The notes: generated by a model not told the origin, from the sequence alone. Counted from the first letter of the stretch, positions 33,335-43,577 are shown. The stretch is 64,000 nucleotides of DNA from Sphingomonadales bacterium (GCA_016721875.1 JADKHG010000002.1:434001-498000); one strand, 5' to 3'. Numbers and translations: made by a program.

Positions 33335-34810
33335 ATGAGCGATTACCGCATCCAGGGCATGACAGGCGAATGGGAGGTCGTGATTGGCCTTGAGGTCCAT
33401 GCGCAGGTCACATCGAACGCCAAGCTCTTTTCAGGCGCGTCCGCCGCTTATGGTGGAGAGCCGAACAGCCATGTGAGCCTCGTCGATGCCGCTATGCCCG
33501 GCATGCTGCCGGTACCCAACCGCGAATGCATCCGTCAGGCGGTGCGCACCGGCATGGCAATCAACGCGCAGATCAACCGTTACTCGCGGTTTGACCGCAA
33601 AAATTATTTCTACGCCGATTTGCCGCAAGGCTACCAGATTTCGCAGCTCTATCACCCGATTGTGGGCGAGGGTGCAATCGAGGTCATTCTTGACGAGAAA
33701 GACGCCGACTCCCCGCGCAAAACCATCGGCATTGAGCGCATCCATGTGGAGCAAGATGCGGGCAAGTTGATGCACGATCAGCATCCGACCATGTCCTATG
33801 TTGACCTGAACCGCTGCGGCGTGGCGCTGATGGAAATCGTATCGCGTCCTGATATGCGTTCACCTGCCGAGGCAGGGGCTTATGTCAAAAAGCTGCGTTC
33901 AATTCTGCGCTATGTCGGCTCGTGCGACGGCAATATGGAGGAAGGCTCAATGCGCGCCGACGTCAATGTCAGCGTGCGCAAGCCGGGTGCCGAATATGGC
34001 ACGCGGACCGAAACCAAGAATGTGAACTCGATCCGCTTTGTCATGCAAACCATCGAAGTCGAGGCGCGGCGACAGGTTGATCTGATCGAGGATGGCGGCA
34101 CCGTGGTGCAGGAAACCCGGCTGTTCGATCCCAACAAGATGGAAACGCGGTCGATGCGCAGCAAAGAAGACGCGCATGATTACCGCTATTTCCCCGATCC
34201 CGACCTGTTGCCGCTCGAACTCGACGATGCGTTTCTGGAAGAGTGCAAATCGTCGCTCCCCGAATTGCCCGATGCCAAACGTGCGCGCTATGAAAACGAA
34301 CTCGGTTTGTCTGCTTACAACGCTGCGGTCCTGACCGCCGAAGCCGAAACCGCCTTCTGGTTCGAAGACCTACTAGCGGCTGGCGCCGAACCAAAGCAGG
34401 CGTCGAACTGGCTGCTCTCGGAGCTATTAGGCTATTTGAATAAGGTTGGGCGTCCTATCGAGTTAAGCCCCGTCACTCCATCACAAGCTGCGGAACTGCT
34501 AAATTCAATCAAAAACGGGACCATTTCTAATACGATGGGGAAACAGGTTTTTGAAGCGATGGTGGAAAATGGCCTCGGCGCAGAAGAGATAATCCGTCAG
34601 AGAGGGTTGGCCCAAGTTAGCGATACTGGCGAAATCGAAGTTGTCATTGCAAGAATCCTCGCCAACAATCCCGGCCAACTCGAACAATATCGCGCGGGCA
34701 AGGAACAGCTTTTCGGTTTCTTCGTCGGCCAGACAATGAAGGCGATGCAAGGCAAGGCCAATCCGGGTGTCGTCAACGATCTGCTCAAAAAGGCGCTGGC
34801 TAGCGGTTGA
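33335..34810 (+). CDS. gatB: Asp/Glu-tRNA amidotransferase subunit B
   Basis: 491 residues. WEVVIGLEVHAQVTSNAKLF, NYFYADLPQGYQISQ, RIHVEQDAGKLMHDQHPTMS, DLNRCGVALMEIVSRPDMRS and ADVNVSVRKPG are GatB signatures. A C-terminal YqeY-like domain (about 340-491, FEDLLAAGAEPKQASNWLLS) ends in VNDLLKKALA. It phosphorylates the misacylated tRNA and transfers ammonia. ATG 33335 lies one base past the upstream stop. The gene is intact, unlike gatA. Confidence 0.95.
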   Translation: MSDYRIQGMTGEWEVVIGLEVHAQVTSNAKLFSGASAAYGGEPNSHVSLVDAAMPGMLPVPNRECIRQAVRTGMAINAQINRYSRFDRKNYFYADLPQGYQISQLYHPIVGEGAIEVILDEKDADSPRKTIGIERIHVEQDAGKLMHDQHPTMSYVDLNRCGVALMEIVSRPDMRSPAEAGAYVKKLRSILRYVGSCDGNMEEGSMRADVNVSVRKPGAEYGTRTETKNVNSIRFVMQTIEVEARRQVDLIEDGGTVVQETRLFDPNKMETRSMRSKEDAHDYRYFPDPDLLPLELDDAFLEECKSSLPELPDAKRARYENELGLSAYNAAVLTAEAETAFWFEDLLAAGAEPKQASNWLLSELLGYLNKVGRPIELSPVTPSQAAELLNSIKNGTISNTMGKQVFEAMVENGLGAEEIIRQRGLAQVSDTGEIEVVIARILANNPGQLEQYRAGKEQLFGFFVGQTMKAMQGKANPGVVNDLLKKALASG

Positions 34811-34927
34811 TCGCGTTAAAATCCGGCAAAGACACATTTACATCGGCTTTGCGCGATTTCGCGTGCTTGAATGCGCTGATTTGCCTATGATTTGCCGAAT
34901 ACACATATTCTGCGATCGGGAGGTTGG

Positions 34928-35674
34928 GTGATCGGTTCCAAAATGCGCTGGCTGATGCTGCTTTTGCTGGGGATGCAACTGCCTCAGCTTGCCGTCGCCC
35001 AGCGCAAATTTCCGACCGAAAAGAGCGCAATTCGCGACGGATTTCTTTTCGCCACCGGGGAGCCGGTTCGCATCGCGGTATTTCCACCCGATTCCGAAGT
35101 GTCCGAAACGAATGCGGCCGGCATGGCTTTGCCTGATGCCAAAGCGACTGACGCTGCCCGTGTTGCGCTGATCCAATCATTGCAAACCGACCCGTCATTC
35201 CCCCATGCAAAGTGGGTAGTGATCGAACCCAAAGCTGCTGAAGCCTTGCCCGCGCTTGCAAGTCAGCGCGCGCTTTTTCAATTGGTGGTCGACGCTGCGA
35301 TCCGGCACCGCTTGTTTGCAACCGAGCCGCTGCCTTCGAAGCAGGGGCAATTCCAATGGTCGTTGGGCAAGGGTATGAGCGACTATATCGCCCAAACCAA
35401 TGCGACATACGGTTTGTTCATTTATACGAGGGATAGTCGAAACTCTGCTGGAAAGACGGCGATGCAAGCGCTTGCCACCGCACTTGGCAATCGTGCCGAA
35501 CGCGGAAAGCATATGGGCTATGCAGGGCTTGTTGATCTGAAAAGCGGGGAGTTGGTCTGGTTGAATGTGAACCTGAAAATGTCCCCCGATTTGGAAACCG
35601 GCGCGGGTGCGAATCTGCGCTTGAAGCAATTGTTGCGCGGGTTTCCTGCTACCAACTCCGGGCAGGGCAAATGA
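34928..35674 (+). CDS. Exported hypothetical protein, first gene of the M48 operon
   Basis: 248 residues from GTG 34928, with GGGAGG just upstream; ATG 34943 is an alternative. A signal peptide ends near LAVAQR. The mature part has VRIAVFPPDSEVSETNAAGM, DYIAQTNATYGLFIYTRDS and GLVDLKSGELVWLNVNLK, which suggests a fold like the nucleotide-free CsgG/TolB-N type found in exported proteins; this is a weak guess. Its stop overlaps the M48 gene (ATGA), so the two act together. Confidence 0.7.
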   Translation: MIGSKMRWLMLLLLGMQLPQLAVAQRKFPTEKSAIRDGFLFATGEPVRIAVFPPDSEVSETNAAGMALPDAKATDAARVALIQSLQTDPSFPHAKWVVIEPKAAEALPALASQRALFQLVVDAAIRHRLFATEPLPSKQGQFQWSLGKGMSDYIAQTNATYGLFIYTRDSRNSAGKTAMQALATALGNRAERGKHMGYAGLVDLKSGELVWLNVNLKMSPDLETGAGANLRLKQLLRGFPATNSGQGK

Positions 35675-36831
35675 AGGCTTTGCTGAAACTTCTCTCGGCT
35701 TCACTGGCGCTTCAAGTTGCGGTGGCGACACCGGCTGCAGCGCAAGCCAGCGGTAGCGCCCAAAAATATCAGCCGATCAATGATGACGAGCGCACCCTGT
35801 GGCGCACCATGGACGAATATGAAGGCAATATCCGCCATTCGCCCTTGCTGATCGCCGATGCAGAATTGAACGACTATGTCCGTTCTGTCTTGTGCCGAGC
35901 AGTCGGTGCTGAAAAATGCAGCGCGGTCCGCATCTATATTCTACGCACCCCGCAATTCAACGCGGCCATGGCGCCCAATGGCATGATGGTGGTGTGGAGC
36001 GGTCTGTTGCTGCGGACGCGCAACGAGGCTGAATTGGCCACGGTATTGGCACACGAATTTGCCCATTTTGAAAAGCGCCATTCGCTGCAGAAATTTCGCG
36101 ATGTTCGTGCGAAAACCGATGCGATTGCCTGGCTGGGCTTTGTCCCGGGCGGTGCCTTCGCGCAAATCGGTCTGTTTACCTCGGTATTTGCCTTTAGCCG
36201 CGACATGGAGCGTGAGGCCGACTTTCAGGCGGTGCAGTCGCTGGTCAACGGCGGCTATGATCCGCAGTCAGCGTCAGAGATTTGGAGACATTTTCTGGCC
36301 GAGCGTAAAGCGTCTGCGGCATCCGGGAAAATTAAGTTTGACGGCGACATTCAAACCAACATGTTTTCGTCGCACCCCGGGATTTCCGAAAGGCTCGAAT
36401 ATCTGAGCGCTTCTGCAACACGGCTTACGCGGCCGAATTTGGAAACGGGACGGACCGATTATCAAAAGGCGATGGCGCGCTGGCTGCCGCTATTTGTCGA
36501 TGATCAGATCAAATTGAACGACTTTGGCGGATCGGAATTTCTGATCAAATCATTGGCGGGCACAAAATGGAGCGGTGCGTCATATCATGCGATGGCGGAA
36601 TTGTTCCGATATCGGGCAAAGGATGGGGATTACGCGCTAGCCGCGAAATATTACCGGCATGCCGTTGCCACGGATCCTGCGCTTGCCGAAAGTTGGCGCG
36701 GACTGGGTTTAAGCCTGATGCGCACGGCCAATCGACCCGAAGGGATCAAGGCGATCCGGAAATATCTCGAACTGCGTCCGCAGGCTTCGGACGCGGCGCT
36801 TTTGGCGGATATGGTGGGGAGCGAAAATTGA
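35671..36831 (+). CDS. M48 family zinc metalloprotease with TPR tail, exported
   Basis: 386 residues. A signal peptide (about 1-26, ending AAAQA) precedes the M48 domain with LATVLAHEFAHFEKRHS (HExxH zinc site, about 126-142) and FSRDMEREADFQAVQSLVNG (third ligand Glu). The C-terminal region (about 300-380, DGDYALAAKYYRHAVATDPA) has TPR repeats like the BepA protease. It probably degrades or folds outer-membrane proteins in the periplasm. Start and stop both overlap neighbours (ATGA and TTGA), which makes a tight three-gene operon. Confidence 0.88.
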   Translation: MKALLKLLSASLALQVAVATPAAAQASGSAQKYQPINDDERTLWRTMDEYEGNIRHSPLLIADAELNDYVRSVLCRAVGAEKCSAVRIYILRTPQFNAAMAPNGMMVVWSGLLLRTRNEAELATVLAHEFAHFEKRHSLQKFRDVRAKTDAIAWLGFVPGGAFAQIGLFTSVFAFSRDMEREADFQAVQSLVNGGYDPQSASEIWRHFLAERKASAASGKIKFDGDIQTNMFSSHPGISERLEYLSASATRLTRPNLETGRTDYQKAMARWLPLFVDDQIKLNDFGGSEFLIKSLAGTKWSGASYHAMAELFRYRAKDGDYALAAKYYRHAVATDPALAESWRGLGLSLMRTANRPEGIKAIRKYLELRPQASDAALLADMVGSEN

Positions 36832-37448
36832 AATTTGCGTTGATCGCGATGGCTATAATAGCAGCGTTGCTGATGGCTGCACCGTCCTATGCCGAATGGC
36901 GAGCTGTACCGGCGGACGAGTCGATCAAGGTGGCGCAGGATAAGATTGAAGTCGTGCCCAACATGGAGTGGAACCGGTCGACCGCAAGTTCCGCAAAATT
37001 TGGTGAAACCTGGACGGCGGACGGAGTCGCGCTCAACGAACTGACCTTTTTTGCCGCGGTAGAGGAGGGGGATACTCTTTACTGGAACAGGATCTTTGGC
37101 AGTGATAAACTGCCAGTGTTCAAATCGGATATGTTGTTGCCGGAAATTCCCGAGCTTTTTGAAAAGTCGAACAGGCTTTTGCTCGATACTCCCGTGTTCA
37201 CGATCGAAAAGGTCGAAGCAGATCGCTTGTCGGGCTATCCAGCAGTCCGTTTCTCCTATCGCTATGCTGTTCCTGACGATTTGCTAGAGCGTCGCGGGGA
37301 GGCGGTTGGTGCGATTGCAAATGGCAAGCTGTACCTTGTGAATTTCGTCGCTCCTTCGCTTCACTATTTTGAACATTATCTGCCGTCAGTGCGGAAACTT
37401 TTCGGTTCAGTGAAGCTGCTCGATACAAAAACGGAAACCGACGATTGA
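36828..37448 (+). CDS. Exported hypothetical protein, third gene of the M48 operon
   Basis: 206 residues from a TTG start overlapping the M48 stop (TTGA). A signal peptide (about 1-22, ending APSYAE) leads to one soluble domain (EWRAVPADESIKVAQDKIEV, LLLPEIPELFEKSNRLLLDT, LSGYPAVRFSYRYAVPDDLL). It is probably periplasmic or lipid-facing. I do not recognise the family; the domain resembles DUF-type exported proteins paired with M48 enzymes. Coupling to the protease suggests a shared envelope role. Confidence 0.7.
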   Translation: MKFALIAMAIIAALLMAAPSYAEWRAVPADESIKVAQDKIEVVPNMEWNRSTASSAKFGETWTADGVALNELTFFAAVEEGDTLYWNRIFGSDKLPVFKSDMLLPEIPELFEKSNRLLLDTPVFTIEKVEADRLSGYPAVRFSYRYAVPDDLLERRGEAVGAIANGKLYLVNFVAPSLHYFEHYLPSVRKLFGSVKLLDTKTETDD

Positions 37449-37561
37449 CGCGATTTTGGATCAATCTTTATAACCCGACCACGCAAGCCGCTTCGGCGCT
37501 TGCTCTTGGCGGGCTTTGCCGTTAGAGGCTCCCGACCCACGGCCAAAGCAGGTGTGGCAAT

Positions 37562-37646
37562 GCGGGCGTGGCGGAATTGGTAGACGCGCTGGTTTTAGGT
37601 ACCAGTATCGTAAGATGTGGGGGTTCGAGTCCCTTCGCCCGCACCA
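37562..37646 (+). tRNA. tRNA-Leu (anticodon UAG)
   Basis: Acceptor arms GCGGGCG and CGCCCGC pair fully and the 3' CCA is encoded. The anticodon stem CTGGT/ACCAG encloses the loop TTTAGGT, so the anticodon is TAG (UAG), reading CUA leucine codons. A long variable arm region and a GGGTTCGAGTCCC T-arm are typical of leucine tRNA. It is not a suppressor of amber codons. Confidence 0.95.
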
Positions 37647-37732
37647 TTCCGCACTTAGCCCGATTGCCTGCAAAACCGGATTTTTAGACTATCAGCACCA
37701 GTCGGTGCGCAATGAGGATCAGAGTTCAGACG

Positions 37733-39222
37733 ATGCAAGCGCAAGAAACGCAAAATGAAGGGCTGAAACGAGCCTACCGCCTTACCATTACGGCCAGCGA
37801 TGTTGAAACGCGCATCGATCGGAGGTGAAGAAAATCGCCCCGCAGGTCCGTATGCCCGGCTTCCGTCCTGGCAAGGTCCCTGCAAACCTCGTAAAGAAAA
37901 TGCACAAGGACAGCTTGCTTCAGGAAGCGCTGAACAGCTCGATCCAGGAAGGTGTGCAAAAAACGATTTCGGACAACAAGCTGCGTCCCGCGACCCAGCC
38001 CCATGTTCACCTGAACGACGATTATGCTCCCGGCAAGGATGCGGTCGTCGACTTCCATTTCGAAATTCTGCCCGAAATTAAAGCTCCCGAAGTTGCCGGG
38101 CTCAAGCTCGAACGCCTCACCGTTGAAGCGGAAGGCGAAGAAATTGATGCGGCAATCGCCCGTTTGGCCGAGAACCACAAAAATTTCGAGGCTGCGGCAA
38201 AGAGCCACAAAGCTGCCAAGGGTGACGTCGTGGTCATCGACTTTGAAGGCAAGGTCGATGGCGTGCCGTTTGATGGCGGCAAAGGCGAAGCCATGTCGGT
38301 CGAAATCGGTTCGGGCCAGCTGATCCCCGGATTTGAAGACCAGTTGATCGGCGTGAAAGCCAATGACAGCAAGGTTTTGAACGTCACCTTCCCCGACGAT
38401 TATGGCGCCAAGGATCTCGCAGGAAAGGCTGCGACCTTTGACATTGTCGTTGGCGAAGTCCGGACTTTGGCTGAAACCAAGCTGGACGACAGCCTGGCTA
38501 CTGCTTTCGGGCTCGAAAGCATCGACAAACTGCGCGAACTGATGAAGGTTCAGGTCGAGCAGGAACTGAATGGCCTGACCCGCACTCATATGAAGCGCCA
38601 ATTGCTCGATACGCTGGCTGCCGACCATGATTTCGAAGTTCCGCCCTCAATGGTCGAAGCAGAATTCGAACAGATTTGGGCCCAGCTCGAGCAGGAAGCC
38701 GCACGCGAGGAGGATCCCGAAGCTGCACGCAAGGAAATGGAAAGTGAGCGCGACGAATATCGCGATATCGCTGTCCGCCGCGTCCGCCTGGGCCTGCTGC
38801 TCTCTGAAATCGGCCAATCCAATGGTGTCGAAGTCAGCAGTCAGGAAATGAACATGCTGGTGCAGCAGGCTGCCCAGCAATATCGTCCCGAAGACCGGCA
38901 GCGCTTTGTGCAATATCTGCAGGAAAACCCGATGGCTGCAGCGCAGTTGCGTGCGCCTTTGTTCGAAGACAAAGTTGTGGATTTCCTGTTCGATAAGGCA
39001 GAAATCTCTGATCGCGCCGTGAAGCGTGCCGAGCTCGAATCGGCAATCGAAGCCGAGCCTGAGGCAAAACCTGCCAAGAAAGCGCCGGCGAAGAAGGCTA
39101 CTGCAAAGAAGGATGCGGCCAAAGACGGGGCTGAAGCGGAAAAACCCGAAAAAAAGGCAGCGCCAAAAAAGGAAGCTGCTGAAAAGAAGCCTGCTGCCAA
39201 AAAGGCAGCGGCGAAGAAATAA
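37733..39222 (+). CDS. tig: Trigger factor, one frameshift near the start
   Basis: The chaperone frame starts MQAQETQNEGLKRAYRLTIT at 37733 and shifts after RID at about 37819-37821; the expected EVKKIAPQVRMPGFRPGKVP continues in another frame. One base is missing. Repaired length is 496. The ribosome-binding domain (about 1-115, with the MPGFRPGKVP signature), the FKBP-type PPIase domain (about 150-245, AAKGDVVVIDFEGKVDGVPF) and the helical C-terminal domain are complete. A lysine/alanine-rich tail (KKAPAKKATAKKDAAKD) extends the end. It folds nascent chains at the ribosome. Confidence 0.9.
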
Positions 39223-39244
39223 ATTTGCCTTTTGAATTGCTATT

Positions 39245-39278
39245 GGGGGTCGCCGGAGTTCAAGCCTCGGCGGCCCTC
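39245..39278 (+). terminator. GC-rich hairpin after tig
   Basis: GGGGTCGCCGGAG can pair with CCTCGGCGGCCCTC around a short loop (39245-39258 with 39265-39278, some mismatches). No T-run follows, so termination is only possible, not clear. The rest of the 216-base gap to the receptor gene shows nothing further. Confidence 0.4.
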
Positions 39279-39438
39279 ATTGCTTTGATACTGTTGCTAC
39301 ATTGCCACTATCGCGCGGAATTTCATTGGTTTTGTTTCAGGTCAATTGACTGCCAGCGCGCGGCGTTCTAATCTGAACCCATCGTAACTACCGGCTGATC
39401 CATCGGGATCAAGCGTCGGAGTTTTTAGGAGATACAAA

Positions 39439-42048
39439 ATGAAAAAGTCATCCTTTCCCATTCGCGCTGCCTTGCTGACTTCGATCAGTTTCGGTGCGCT
39501 GGTTTCTGCGCCAGCAGCATTCGCGCAAGAAGCGCCTGCCGATGAAACAGCGGTTGCCGAAGAAGCTGTTTATGACGACGAGATCGTTGTTACCGCAACC
39601 CGACGTGAACAGGCCGCGCAAGACGTCCCGCTTTCGGTAAACGTTGTCGCTGGCGAGCAATTGGCCAATGCAGGTGTTGTCGACATTCGCGGCATTCAGC
39701 AACTCGCGCCTTCGCTCAAGACAACAACGGGGCAATCGGCGGCCACTGGCGCGGTGCTGACCATTCGCGGTATCGGCACCGCAGGCGACAACCCCGGATT
39801 TGAACCTGCCGTGGGCGTATTCATCGACGGCGTTTTCCGTGCGCGCGCAGGTGTCGCCCTTGCCGAATTGCCTCCGATTGACCGTGTTGAAGTTCTGCGT
39901 GGACCGCAGGGCACGCTTTTTGGCCGTAATACATCCGCTGGCGCGCTGAGCATCTCGACCGCCAAGCCCAAGTTTGAACTCGGTGGTTATGTTGAGGCAA
40001 GCTATGGCAATTATGACGAAATCGAAGTCAAAGCAGGCGTTACTGGCCCCGTTTCAGAACTGATCGCGCTTCGCCTCGATGGCGGCTATCACAAGCGCGA
40101 CGGCTATATCACCGACGTAAACAGCGGCAATGATCTGAACAATGTTAATCGCTGGTTTGCTCGCGGTCAGGCTTTGTTCGAAAACGACACTATCAGCTTT
40201 CGCTTGATCGCCGATATCGCCAAAACAGACGAAGAATGCTGCGGTGCAGTCAACACCGGAAGTGGTCTGGTGTTGCCGCCCACGGATACCAATTCCGCTA
40301 TTGCTCGCATTGCGGTTGGTGCGATTAACGCAGCAGCAGCTACTCCCGCACTTGGCGGCGCGGCTGGACGTATTGGCATTCCGCTTCCTTATGAGCGCGG
40401 AAGCCGCTTGATGGCTGTCACTCCGGGGCGGTCGCTGACCGAACAGGTTGATGAATGGGGCATCTCCGGCGAATTGAATTGGGATTTCGGCAGCGCAACG
40501 CTGACGTCGATCACAGCCTATCGTGACTGGAAGGCACTGCGTGATCAGGACATCGACTTTTCGGGTATCGATCGCGCCTATCGCGATGATTATCGTACCA
40601 GCATGAAAGACTTCACGCAGGAATTGCGCCTGCAAGGGTCGGCACTAGATGACAAACTCGACTGGCTCGTCGGCGGTTTCTATATGAATGAAACGTTGAA
40701 ACTGCACGATACGGTTCGTTTTGGTGCCCAAGGCAATTTCTATGTTGATTCGATCGTCAACGGATTGACCCGTAGTTTGGCTTTGCCGACAGGTATGCAA
40801 TTGCACGGTACATTGTGGGCGGGCGTTCCGCTGTTCGGCCAGGTTGCACTTGCGACCAACCCGACTTTGCTGGCGGCCGCGCTTAGCAGTCCACCATTGT
40901 TCGCACTGTTCAACAGCCCCGTTCCCAGCAATGCGAATGGCGCAGGACAGGTTGCTGATGATTATCGCGTCAAGACTGAAGCCATCGCGCTTTTCACGCA
41001 TAACATCATCAATTTCAGCGATAATCTGTCGTTGACCTTGGGGCTGCGCTACAATCACGAAAAGAAGAATATCGATACCAATCTGAATTCTTCGGTTGCG
41101 GCCTGTGCTTTCTGGAACAATCCGTCAACGGCGCCTTATCGCTCGGCCATGCAGACTGCCGGTCTGTTCGGGCTGGCGCATTTGCTGACCTGTAATCCAA
41201 CCGTTAACAGCGAATTCAATGGTGTACGTTCCGACAAGCGTTCAGAAAATGAATTCACTGGAACCGCACGTCTTTCGTTCAAGGCCAGCGACGATGTGCT
41301 GATCTATGGCGGTTATGATCGTGGCTATAAGTCAGGTGGTTATAACCTCGACCGTGGCAGCTTCGACAGCGTATTGCTGGGTGGCGACGGCGCGCAGTTG
41401 ACCGATCTGGAATTCGGCAATGAAAGCGTTGATGCATATGAAATCGGCATGAAAACGAACTTCTCTCGCCAGTTCCAGTTCAACGCATCGCTTTTCCATC
41501 AGAATTTCAAGGGTTATCAGAACAACCGTTTTGAAGGGAACAGCTTCGTTGTCCGCAACTTTGCCAAAGTCATTTCAAAGGGTTTGGAACTCGAAAGCAT
41601 CGTGCGTCCGCATCCTGATCTCGCGATCAATATGGGCTATACCTATCTGAAGACCAAAGTGACAGACCCGCTTGCCGGGACCGATAATGGCCGCGGTCTG
41701 ACCAACCAGCCGAAGCATTCGATCACCGGTGCCGTCACCTGGACCCCGCAGATCAGCGATGGCGTTGGTGGTCTTGTCCACGTTGACTGGCGCTACAACA
41801 GCGATGTCGTTTCGATGAATGATCCGCTCGCGCGGGCATTTGTCGGCAATGACGGCTTTGGCATCGTGAACCTGCGTGCTGGTGTGAATTTTGGTGACGG
41901 TCGCTATTCGATCGAAGGTTATGTCGAAAATCTGTTCGACACCTATTACAACATCACGTCATTCCCGGTTCCGGAACAGGGGAACAGCTTTGTTGTCTAT
42001 CCCTCTCCGCCGCGTTTCTATGGCGTGAAGGTCGGCGTGAAGTTCTGA
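39439..42048 (+). CDS. TonB-dependent receptor
   Basis: 869 residues. A signal peptide (about 1-29, ending PAAFAQ) precedes a TonB box (DDEIVVTATRREQ, about 47-59), a plug domain (LSVNVVAGEQLANAG, VLTIRGIGTAGDN, RVEVLRGPQGTLFGRNTSAG) and a long beta-barrel ending in PPRFYGVKVGVKF with a terminal aromatic. This is the large FecA/CirA-type outer-membrane transporter common in sphingomonads. The substrate is unknown. An AGGAG box precedes the ATG. A strong terminator follows. Confidence 0.93.
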   Translation: MKKSSFPIRAALLTSISFGALVSAPAAFAQEAPADETAVAEEAVYDDEIVVTATRREQAAQDVPLSVNVVAGEQLANAGVVDIRGIQQLAPSLKTTTGQSAATGAVLTIRGIGTAGDNPGFEPAVGVFIDGVFRARAGVALAELPPIDRVEVLRGPQGTLFGRNTSAGALSISTAKPKFELGGYVEASYGNYDEIEVKAGVTGPVSELIALRLDGGYHKRDGYITDVNSGNDLNNVNRWFARGQALFENDTISFRLIADIAKTDEECCGAVNTGSGLVLPPTDTNSAIARIAVGAINAAAATPALGGAAGRIGIPLPYERGSRLMAVTPGRSLTEQVDEWGISGELNWDFGSATLTSITAYRDWKALRDQDIDFSGIDRAYRDDYRTSMKDFTQELRLQGSALDDKLDWLVGGFYMNETLKLHDTVRFGAQGNFYVDSIVNGLTRSLALPTGMQLHGTLWAGVPLFGQVALATNPTLLAAALSSPPLFALFNSPVPSNANGAGQVADDYRVKTEAIALFTHNIINFSDNLSLTLGLRYNHEKKNIDTNLNSSVAACAFWNNPSTAPYRSAMQTAGLFGLAHLLTCNPTVNSEFNGVRSDKRSENEFTGTARLSFKASDDVLIYGGYDRGYKSGGYNLDRGSFDSVLLGGDGAQLTDLEFGNESVDAYEIGMKTNFSRQFQFNASLFHQNFKGYQNNRFEGNSFVVRNFAKVISKGLELESIVRPHPDLAINMGYTYLKTKVTDPLAGTDNGRGLTNQPKHSITGAVTWTPQISDGVGGLVHVDWRYNSDVVSMNDPLARAFVGNDGFGIVNLRAGVNFGDGRYSIEGYVENLFDTYYNITSFPVPEQGNSFVVYPSPPRFYGVKVGVKF

Positions 42049-42070
42049 TCCTACAAAAAACATAATGAAA

Positions 42071-42102
42071 AGGGCTCCGGCAGCGATGTCGGAGCCCTTT
42101 TT
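42071..42102. terminator. Bidirectional terminator between TonB receptor and catalase
   Basis: A 9-bp perfect stem (AGGGCTCCG / CGGAGCCCT) is followed by T5 on the plus strand and by a weaker T-rich tract on the minus strand. It lies between the convergent receptor and catalase genes. Confidence 0.85.
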
Positions 42103-42125
42103 CGTTTTGAGCATCAGGAAAGAGG

Positions 42126-43577
42126 TTACATGCCCAGTGCCTTCTTTACACCTGCGCCATAGGCCGGATCGCACTTGGTACAGTTGTCGATGTGCCGCTG
42201 CTTAATGAAGTCGGGTGCATCTCCCATGGCTGCAGCGGTGTTGCCGAACAATGCCTGTTGCTGAACGGGTGTCATCAGCTGGAAAAGCGCGCGGGGCTGG
42301 CTGAAATAGTCATCGTCGTCTTCGCGGAAGTTCCAATGATCGGCATTGCCTGAGATTTTGAGCGGTGGTTCGCGAAACTCAGGCTGTTCCTGCCACTGAC
42401 CAAAGCTGTTCGGTTCATAGTGCAACGTACCGCCATAGTTGGCATCGACGCGCCCCTGGCCATCGCGGTGGTTGCTGAATACCGGGCATCGAGCCGCGTT
42501 GACGGGTATCTGCTGGTAGTTGACGCCAAGCCGGTAGCGCTGCGCATCGGCATAGTTGATAAGGCGCGCTTGCAGCATCTTGTCGGGAGAAACGCTGCTG
42601 CCCGGCACCAGATTGCTTGGCGCAAAGGCGGATTGCTCGACGTCGATGAAGAAATTCTCTGGATTGCGATTTAACTCAAACTCGCCAACCTCAATCAACG
42701 GATAGTCGGCCTTTGGCCAGATTTTGGTGAGGTCGAACGGGTGATAGGGCACCTTTTCCGCGTCCGCCTCTGGCATGATCTGGACGCACATTTTCCATTT
42801 GGGGAAGTCACCACGTTCGATTGCATCGAACAGATCGCGCTGATTGGATTCGCGATCCTTGCCGACGATCGCTGCCGCTTCATCGTCGGTCAGATTTTCA
42901 ATGCCTTGTTGGGTGATGAAGTGAAATTTCACCCAGAAACGCTCATTGTCGGCATTGATGAAACTGTAAGTGTGGCTGCCAAAGCCGTGCATGTGGCGAT
43001 AGCTTTTGGGGATGCCGCGATCCGACATGACTATTGTAACCTGGTGCAGCGCTTCTGGAAGCAAGGTCCAGAAATCCCAATTATAGGTTGCACTGCGCAG
43101 GTTTGTTTTCGGATCGCGCTTCACCGCCTTGTTTAGATCAGGGAATTTGCTAGGGTCGCGCAGGAAGAAGACCGGGGTGTTGTTGCCCACCATGTCCCAA
43201 TTGCCTTCCTCGGTATAGAATTTGAGCGCAAAACCACGAATGTCGCGTTCGGCATCGGCTGCTCCGCGTTCGCCAGCCACAGTCGTGAAGCGGGCGAACA
43301 GTTCGGTCTTTTTTCCGACCTCGGACAGAAATTTTGCACGCGTATATTTGCTGATGTCGTTGGTGACAGTGAACACACCAAATGCTCCAGAGCCCTTGGC
43401 ATGCATGCGCCGTTCGGGAATGACTTCACGGACGAAATTGGCGAGCTTTTCGTTGAGCCAAACATCCTGAGCCAATAACGGCCCACGGGCGCCGGCGGTA
43501 AGGCTGTTTTGATTGTCCGACACCGGTGCGCCAAAGGCCGTGGTCAGGTGGGTTGCGGGGCATTTTGCATCTGCCAT
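42126..43577 (-). CDS. katA: Catalase (monofunctional heme, small-subunit type)
   Basis: 483 residues. The distal histidine motif RRMHAKGSGAFGVF, VGNNTPVFFLRDPSKFPD with the essential asparagine, and the proximal heme motif RLINYADAQRYRLG (tyrosine) are all present. The N-terminus PVSDNQNSLTAGARGP is also typical. It dismutates hydrogen peroxide. AGGAGACGAATT precedes the ATG. The length fits clade 3 small-subunit catalases. It diverges from clpP across 266 bases with no visible OxyR gene nearby. Confidence 0.94.
   Translation of the reverse strand: MADAKCPATHLTTAFGAPVSDNQNSLTAGARGPLLAQDVWLNEKLANFVREVIPERRMHAKGSGAFGVFTVTNDISKYTRAKFLSEVGKKTELFARFTTVAGERGAADAERDIRGFALKFYTEEGNWDMVGNNTPVFFLRDPSKFPDLNKAVKRDPKTNLRSATYNWDFWTLLPEALHQVTIVMSDRGIPKSYRHMHGFGSHTYSFINADNERFWVKFHFITQQGIENLTDDEAAAIVGKDRESNQRDLFDAIERGDFPKWKMCVQIMPEADAEKVPYHPFDLTKIWPKADYPLIEVGEFELNRNPENFFIDVEQSAFAPSNLVPGSSVSPDKMLQARLINYADAQRYRLGVNYQQIPVNAARCPVFSNHRDGQGRVDANYGGTLHYEPNSFGQWQEQPEFREPPLKISGNADHWNFREDDDDYFSQPRALFQLMTPVQQQALFGNTAAAMGDAPDFIKQRHIDNCTKCDPAYGAGVKKALGM

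Noticed and set aside
37562..37646. tRNA with anticodon UAG as an amber suppressor
   Set aside because: UAG as an anticodon reads CUA leucine codons; suppression of the UAG codon needs anticodon CUA. The body is a normal leucine tRNA.
39057..39222. Lysine/alanine-rich end of tig as a separate histone-like gene
   Set aside because: It is in frame with trigger factor and such tails occur in sphingomonad trigger factors.
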